Source: Solirubrobacterales bacterium (GTDB lineage Bacteria; Actinomycetota; Thermoleophilia; Solirubrobacterales; Solirubrobacteraceae). Taken from it: a stretch of 17,540 nucleotides of DNA. This document shows positions 13,722 to 17,540 of the stretch, one piece after another. Both the position numbers and the translations under genes were made by a program. The stretch covers positions 1 through 17,540 of the forward strand of contig JACCQW010000225.1 in NCBI GenBank assembly GCA_013813955.1, written 5' to 3'. The notes beneath the pieces are model-generated. The model made no database searches and was not told the origin of the DNA. It saw only the letters and a program-made list of their open reading frames with translations. Position 1 is the first letter of the stretch; each line of letters begins with the position of its first letter.

Positions 13722-14866
13722 GCGGCTGGCACCTCCTGGGCATAGGTGGTCGCGGTCTCGCGCACCGTCGAAGCGTAGACGTCGCGCAGATCGGTCCCGC
13801 CCTCCAGCGCAGCGCGCTGGCGCTGGGCGCCGTTGGGGCCGCCCGGCCCGGGCTCGATGCGCAGCTCGTCGCGGACGGGGGCGGTCCATGTCCACAGCGC
13901 CTCCAGCGCGGCGCGCGTGGAGACCTCCTCGCCGCGGTCGAGGTCGATCATCCTGCCGTCGAGCCCGTGGCGGGTCGCGCGCCACATGTTCTCCTCGACC
14001 AGGCGCGGCGCCGGGTCGGTGAACGGCACGCCGTCGTCGCCGTCGCGGACGGCCTGGGCCACGCAGGCGACGATGAGCGACGCCAGGCCCTCGGACTCGG
14101 CGGCGGTGATCTGGGCGTCGCAGATGCGCACCTCGACGGTCCCGAAGGTCAGGTGCGGGCGCACCGACCACCAGACCTGCGTGTACTCCACCAGCGAGCG
14201 CGTGCGGATCAGCAGCTCGAGGTAGGCGCGGAACGCCGCCCAGCCCCCGTAGGCATCTGGCACCCCGCAGCGCGGGAAGGACTTCGTGAACGTCTGGGTG
14301 CGCGCGGAGGCCAGCCGCGTGTCCTGGCCCTCCAGAAACGGCGAGCTCGCGCCCGCGGCCAGCAGGATCGGCAGCACGGGACGCAGCCGGTCGCATGCGC
14401 GGACGGCGCGGTCGAGGTCGCGCACGCCGACGTGGACGTGCAGCGAGAACGTGTTGTTGCGCCGGGCGACGTAGCCCAGGCCCTCGACGACGCGCCGGTA
14501 GTGCTCGGTGTCGATGTTCTGCTGCTCGCGGTAGTCCGCCCAGGGATGGGTGCCCGTCGCGCCCAGCGCGACGCCGCGGCCCGCGCACAGCGCGAACAGC
14601 CGGCGGCGCGCGTCGCGCTGGCGGGCCAGCGCGTCGCTCAGGTCCTCCCCGCGCCCGGAGATGATCTCGATCTCCGAGGAGATCAGCTCGCCCGTGATCT
14701 GCTCGTGCAGCACGGGGTCCGCCGCCGCCGCGTCGCGCAGCTCCTCGAAGCGCGGCACGAGGTCCAGCGTGACGGGGTCCAGGATCGCGAACTCCTCCTC
14801 CAGGCCGACCGTGAGGTCCGTGGCCGTGGTGAAGGTCTCCTCTGCGCTGTCGAGGTCGATGGGCAT
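13718..14866 (-). CDS. Carboxylate-amine ligase, glutamate-cysteine ligase type 2 family (YbdK/EgtA-like)
   Basis: The product is 382 aa, close to E. coli YbdK length. The family hallmark VGLEEEFAILD is at residues 20-30 (metal-binding glutamates), ISSEIEIISG at 62-71, GATGTHPWADY at 102-112 and NNTFSLHVHVGV at 137-148, which carries the active-site histidines. Further on are RSLVEYTQVWWSVRPH and TVEVRICDAQ. The family joins glutamate to an amine such as cysteine using ATP; weak gamma-glutamylcysteine synthetase activity is known for YbdK. The true product here cannot be read from sequence: no glutathione synthetase or ergothioneine genes are in the window. It follows rex after 26 bases and precedes the DUF1844-like gene with an ATGA overlap. 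The ATG has no good Shine-Dalgarno. Confidence 0.92.
   Translation of the reverse strand: MPIDLDSAEETFTTATDLTVGLEEEFAILDPVTLDLVPRFEELRDAAAADPVLHEQITGELISSEIEIISGRGEDLSDALARQRDARRRLFALCAGRGVALGATGTHPWADYREQQNIDTEHYRRVVEGLGYVARRNNTFSLHVHVGVRDLDRAVRACDRLRPVLPILLAAGASSPFLEGQDTRLASARTQTFTKSFPRCGVPDAYGGWAAFRAYLELLIRTRSLVEYTQVWWSVRPHLTFGTVEVRICDAQITAAESEGLASLIVACVAQAVRDGDDGVPFTDPAPRLVEENMWRATRHGLDGRMIDLDRGEEVSTRAALEALWTWTAPVRDELRIEPGPGGPNGAQRQRAALEGGTDLRDVYASTVRETATTYAQEVPAA
13732..13737 (-). promoter_or_regulatory. Shine-Dalgarno of the DUF1844-like gene
   Basis: AGGAGG on the minus strand lies ten bases before the ATG at 13721 and within the last codons of the ligase gene. It supports this ATG as the true start in preference to the second in-frame ATG seven codons later. 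Confidence 0.7.
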
Positions 14867-14892
14867 GCCCGTAGGGCCGGCGATGCGGCGGG

Positions 14893-15567
14893 TCAGGTCA
14901 GGTAGAAGTACAGCGCGTAGAGCAGGTCGACCGCGGGCGAGGACGTGTGGACGGTCACCTCGGGCGGCACGTCGAGCAGTGCCTCGGAGTAGTTGAAGAT
15001 GATCTTGACGCCGGCTTCGACGAGGTCGTCGGCCAGCGGCTGGGCCGCGGCGGTGGGAACCGCGAGGACGCCGACGACGATCTCCTCCTCCTCCACGACG
15101 GTCGTGAGCTCTGAGTTGTGGCGCACGGCCGAGGTGCCGATCTTCTGGCCGACCTTGCGCGTGTCGGTGTCGAAGATCGCGACGACGCGAAAGCCGTGAT
15201 CGGCGAAGATGTCCGACGAGGCGATCGCCTTGCCGAGGTGCCCGGCCCCGAACAGCGCGATGTTGTGTTGGCCGGCCGTGCGCAGGATCTTGCGGATCTG
15301 CGAGACCAGCGAGTCGACGTTGTAGCCGACCCCGCGCTTGCCGAACTTCCCGAAGCCCGAGAGGTCCCGGCGGATCTGCGTGGAGTTGACGTGCGTGTAG
15401 TCGCTGAGCTCCTGGGAGGAGATCGTCTCCTTGCCCATCTTCTTGGCCTGGGTGAGCACCTGCAGGTAGCGCGACAGGCGCGCGGCGACCCCCAGGGACA
15501 GCCGCTCGACACTGCCGTTGGCCCCCGGCTCGGTGTCGGTCGGGGAAACGAGATCGCCGGGCGTCAT
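14893..15567 (-). CDS. rex: Redox-sensing transcriptional repressor Rex
   Basis: The product is 224 aa. An N-terminal winged helix (about 20-85) contains SSQELSDYTHVNSTQIRRDLS and the hallmark FGKFGKRGVGYNV. A Rossmann NAD(H)-binding domain follows (GAGHLG at 107-112, VAIFDTD at beta-2), and the C-terminal helix VDLLYALYFYL mediates dimer swapping. In the family, Rex binds operators resembling TTGTGAA-N6-TTCACAA when NADH is low, repressing respiratory and fermentative genes. The first ~20 residues are an extra acidic tail. The ATG overlaps the stop of the glutaredoxin-like gene (ATGA). I found no recognisable Rex operator in the window, so autoregulation is not supported here. Confidence 0.95.
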   Translation of the reverse strand: MTPGDLVSPTDTEPGANGSVERLSLGVAARLSRYLQVLTQAKKMGKETISSQELSDYTHVNSTQIRRDLSGFGKFGKRGVGYNVDSLVSQIRKILRTAGQHNIALFGAGHLGKAIASSDIFADHGFRVVAIFDTDTRKVGQKIGTSAVRHNSELTTVVEEEEIVVGVLAVPTAAAQPLADDLVEAGVKIIFNYSEALLDVPPEVTVHTSSPAVDLLYALYFYLT

Positions 15568-15797
15568 CTACGGTTCACTCTATCCAGTCGCCCTCGCAGC
15601 GCAGGCTCGTCGACGAACAGCTCGAAGAGCTCCTTGCCGTCCAGCGCGACGACCGGGATGCGCTCCAGGTAGGCCGCGTGCAGCGCGTCGTCGACGGTGA
15701 TGTCGACCTCCTCGTAGGGCTCGCCCAGGCGATCGAGGATCACACGCGCGTCGTCGCACAGATGGCAGCCCGGCCGGGAGAACAGGACTAGGCTCAC
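15564..15797 (-). CDS. Glutaredoxin-like protein (thioredoxin fold, DUF836 type)
   Basis: The product is 77 aa from GTG at 15797. It opens with beta-1 and the redox motif VLFSRPGCHLCDDA (Cys11-His-Leu-Cys14), then LDRLGEPYEEVDITVD, the conserved RIPVVALDGKELFELFVDE carrying the cis-proline (Pro48), and a last helix. The length and the CxLC motif match small glutaredoxin-like proteins of actinobacteria. It is expected to reduce disulfides in the cytoplasm, but the electron donor is unknown. Both ends are four-base overlaps: GTGA with tsaD and ATGA with rex. Extending the frame upstream would run deep into tsaD, so GTG is favoured. Confidence 0.88.
   Translation of the reverse strand: MSLVLFSRPGCHLCDDARVILDRLGEPYEEVDITVDDALHAAYLERIPVVALDGKELFELFVDEPALRGRLDRVNRR
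15577..15582 (-). promoter_or_regulatory. Possible internal -10 element before rex
   Basis: TAGAGT within GGATAGAGT on the minus strand lies nine bases before the rex ATG, inside the end of the glutaredoxin-like gene. Its placement resembles the -10 elements of the divergent region near the left edge and of hppA. There is no clear -35 element. An internal promoter would let rex be expressed apart from the tsa genes. Confidence 0.3.
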
Positions 15798-16792
15798 GCC
15801 AGGGCCCGCTCGCCCGAGGCGTAGGCGTCCAGCGCGAGGTAGGCGGGAAAGCGCAGCGCCTCGCCGAAGCGCGCGGCGGAGGCGATCATCGCCGCGTTGT
15901 CGGTGCACAGCGTGCGATCGGGGATCCCGAGCGCCACCCCCAGGCAGGCCAGCCGGTCGCGCAGCGGGCCGTTGGCGGCGACGCCGCCGCCGATGGCGAG
16001 ACGGTCCAGGCCGGTCTGCTCCAGCGCGCGCTCACAGCGCACCGCGAGCGTCTCGACGATCGCGTGCTGATAGCTCGCGGCGAGGTCGGCGCGCCGCGCG
16101 CGCGCGGCATCCTCCCCGAGGTCGCGCACGCGGTACAGCAGCGCGGTCTTCAGCCCGGAGAACGAGCTGTCCAGGCCGGTGACACCGGCCGCAGTGGGAA
16201 ACGCGAACGCTCCCGGGTCGCCGTCGCGGGCCAGCCGCTCGAGCGCCGGGCCGCCGGGGTAGGGCAGCCCGAGCAGGCGGGCGCCCTTGTCGAACGCCTC
16301 GCCGGCGGCATCGTCGAGGGTTCGTCCCAGGACCGTGAAGCCCACCTGATCCTCCACCCGCACGAGCAGCGTGTGGCCACCGCTGGCGATCAGGCAGACG
16401 AACGGCGGCTCCATCAGCGGCCGGCCACCGGCACGCAGGAAGTTCGCCGCGACGTGGCCCTGCAGGTGGTCGACGGGGACGAGCGGCAGCCCGCGCGCGG
16501 CGGCCAGCGCCTTCGCGGTCGCGACGCCGACCAGGAGCGCGCCGACGAGCCCCGGCCCCTGGGTCACCGCCACGAGCGTGACGTCGTCGAGCGTGCGCCC
16601 GGCCCGGCGCAGCGCGTCGTCGACCGCGGCGTTGGCCAGCTCGAGGTGGTGGCGCGAGGCGATCTCCGGGACCACGCCCCCGTACGCGTCGTGGATGCCC
16701 TGCGAGGAGATGACGCTGGAGAGCACCTCGCCGTCGTGCGAGACCGCCGCGGCGCACGTGTCGTCGCAGCTGGTCTCGAGCGCGAGGATCAC
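15794..16792 (-). CDS. tsaD: tRNA N6-threonylcarbamoyladenosine synthase catalytic subunit TsaD
   Basis: The product is 332 aa from GTG at 16792, the usual length. It transfers the threonylcarbamoyl group from TC-AMP to A37 of tRNAs that read ANN codons. Motifs are LALETSCDDT (3-12), PEIASRHH (42-49), metal-binding His109 and His113 in VDHLQGH, ASGGHT (136-141), FDKGARLLGLPYPGG (nucleotide site), LAIGGGVAANGPLR (275-288) and CTDNAAMIA with Asp298 as the third metal ligand. It works in a complex with TsaB and TsaE; tsaB lies two genes upstream. The start forms a GTGA overlap with rimI and the end a GTGA overlap with the glutaredoxin-like gene. All catalytic residues I can check are present. 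Confidence 0.97.
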   Translation of the reverse strand: MILALETSCDDTCAAAVSHDGEVLSSVISSQGIHDAYGGVVPEIASRHHLELANAAVDDALRRAGRTLDDVTLVAVTQGPGLVGALLVGVATAKALAAARGLPLVPVDHLQGHVAANFLRAGGRPLMEPPFVCLIASGGHTLLVRVEDQVGFTVLGRTLDDAAGEAFDKGARLLGLPYPGGPALERLARDGDPGAFAFPTAAGVTGLDSSFSGLKTALLYRVRDLGEDAARARRADLAASYQHAIVETLAVRCERALEQTGLDRLAIGGGVAANGPLRDRLACLGVALGIPDRTLCTDNAAMIASAARFGEALRFPAYLALDAYASGERALA

Positions 16793-17283
16793 GCGCGCGA
16801 CGCGTCGGGCACGTCGTCGAGGCGACCCGCGAGCGTGGCCGGCGTACGCCACATGATGAGCGCATCCTCGCCGTTGTCCTGGTAGTAGCGCGGGCGCAGC
16901 CCCGCCGATCGGAACCCGTAGCGCTCGTAGAGCGCGATCGCCGGGAAGTTCGACTGGCGGACCTCCAGCGTGTAGCGCGCGGCGGGGTCGGTGATGCGGG
17001 CCAGCAGGTGTTCCAGCAGCGCGGTGGCCAGGCCCTGGCGGCGGCGGTCGGGGTCGACGGCGATGTTCATCACGTGCCAAACCGTGTCGTAGCGCGAGCA
17101 GACCATGTAGGCCACGATCTGGCTCTCCAGGCGCGCGGCGAGGCAGATCCCGGACGGCTTGGAGAGCTCGAGCACGAACATCGCCAGCGACCACGGCGTC
17201 GGGAACGCCCGGCGCTCGATCGTGATGACCTGCGGCAGGTCGGCGTAGGTCAGCCGCCGGATGTCCGGCTGGGCGTCGGTCAC
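16789..17283 (-). CDS. rimI: Ribosomal-protein-type N-terminal alanine acetyltransferase RimI (GNAT)
   Basis: The product is 164 aa from GTG at 17283. The GNAT fold is clear: IRRLTYADLPQVITIERRAFPTPW (8-31), a RimI-typical N-terminus, then VMNIAVDPDRRRQGLATALL (71-90) with the acetyl-CoA pyrophosphate loop RRQGLA (81-86). The RimI signature TLEVRQSNFPAIALYERYGF (105-124) and a conserved RYYQDNGEDALIM follow. The family acetylates N-terminal residues of ribosomal protein S18 and, in many bacteria, other proteins. The gene sits between tsaB and tsaD, an arrangement common in actinobacteria. It overlaps both neighbours by GTGA. The last ~20 residues (AGRLDDVPDASRA) are a variable tail. Confidence 0.94.
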   Translation of the reverse strand: MTDAQPDIRRLTYADLPQVITIERRAFPTPWSLAMFVLELSKPSGICLAARLESQIVAYMVCSRYDTVWHVMNIAVDPDRRRQGLATALLEHLLARITDPAARYTLEVRQSNFPAIALYERYGFRSAGLRPRYYQDNGEDALIMWRTPATLAGRLDDVPDASRA

Positions 17284-17540
17284 GGTGCGGGCGGTTGGCG
17301 GGCGATCACGGCGTCGGGCTGGCGGAGGTAGTGCGGGATCACCGTCTCGATCGGCGCTCCCTGCCGGGCCTCCAGCGAGAGCCGGCAGATCGCCGCCGCG
17401 GTGACGCGGTGAAGCGGCGATGCGTCCGGCGGCACCGCGCAACCGGCACCCTCCAGCTCAACCCGGAATCGTACCGCCCCGTCCCCCACCGCCAGCCAGC
17501 CCGGGCCGGCGGCGCCCGCCAGCCGGGCCGGGCTCAGCAC
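17280..17540 (-). CDS. tsaB: TsaB, C-terminal fragment (runs off right edge)
   Basis: The last 86 residues are present, and the frame is open to the window edge, so the N-terminal part is missing. The fragment ends IETVIPHYLRQPDAVIARQPPAP; P.YLR.PDA is the usual C-terminal signature of TsaB, the inactive TsaD paralogue that scaffolds t6A synthesis. WLAVGDGAVRF earlier in the fragment also fits TsaB. Its position directly upstream of rimI and tsaD supports the call. A GTG lies at the very edge but is almost certainly an internal valine, not a start. The stop overlaps the rimI start (GTGA). Confidence 0.85.
   Translation of the reverse strand: MLSPARLAGAAGPGWLAVGDGAVRFRVELEGAGCAVPPDASPLHRVTAAAICRLSLEARQGAPIETVIPHYLRQPDAVIARQPPAP

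Noticed and set aside
14893..15797. Rex operator for autoregulation
   Set aside because: I looked for TTGTGAA-N6-TTCACAA-like palindromes around rex and elsewhere. Only a half-like GTGAAC appears before the ATG, without the second arm.
17280..17540. 86-aa complete gene starting at the right edge
   Set aside because: The edge codon is GTG in an open frame, and the protein matches only the C-terminal part of TsaB, so it is a fragment cut by the window.
1..17540. CRISPR array, toxin-antitoxin, restriction or phage-defence system
   Set aside because: No regularly spaced repeats, nuclease or methylase motifs, or small toxin-like gene pairs were seen on either strand.

Overview
The DNA is very GC-rich, with third codon positions almost all G or C. 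GTG and TTG starts are frequent, and many genes overlap by 1-4 bases. The gene content is typical of a high-GC actinobacterium: a K+-independent H+-pyrophosphatase, an actinobacterial-type Rex, a YbdK/EgtA-type ligase and permeases with C-terminal Usp domains. The gene order and the small conserved proteins look most like Thermoleophilia (Solirubrobacterales). That placement is an inference from style and gene set, not from a marker-gene comparison. No insertion sequence, phage gene, CRISPR array or rRNA is visible; this reads as core or near-core chromosome.

Layout. (1) 1-356, minus strand: a 60-aa four-cysteine protein coupled by an ATGA overlap to a lipoprotein that runs off the left edge. 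(2) 357-484: a short divergent promoter region. (3) 485-4089, plus strand: two overlapping ABC half-exporter genes whose motifs predict a heterodimer with one degenerate ATP site. (4) 4146-4216, minus strand: tRNA-Gln(CTG). (5) 4305-4586, plus strand: a GlsB/YeaQ-type small membrane protein, convergent with the next block. (6) 11013-4615, minus strand: a tightly packed run of APC-Usp permease, a 64-aa two-helix membrane protein, a second APC-Usp permease, a TrkA_N-only protein, a TrkA_N+TrkA_C protein and an FAD/NAD(P) ferredoxin-reductase-like enzyme. (7) 13145-11061, minus strand: H+-translocating pyrophosphatase with its own leader and Shine-Dalgarno. (8) 17540-13275, minus strand: tsaB (partial), rimI, tsaD, a glutaredoxin-like protein, rex, a glutamate-cysteine-ligase-like enzyme and a DUF1844-like protein; the first four junctions are 4-base stop/start overlaps.

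How they may work together. Block 8 joins tRNA t6A modification and N-terminal acetylation to redox sensing (Rex reads NADH/NAD+) and thiol chemistry (glutaredoxin-like protein, GCS2-type ligase). Blocks 6 and 7 form an ion-homeostasis neighbourhood: a proton pump driven by pyrophosphate, followed by two permeases and a pair of nucleotide-binding regulators of the kind that gate K+ transport. The most interesting proposal is that block 6 is one regulated transport system, plausibly for K+, in which TrkA-type subunits and a small two-helix protein work with APC-Usp permeases rather than with a TrkH channel. The sequence supports the operon and the domains; the substrate and the physical complex are inference.
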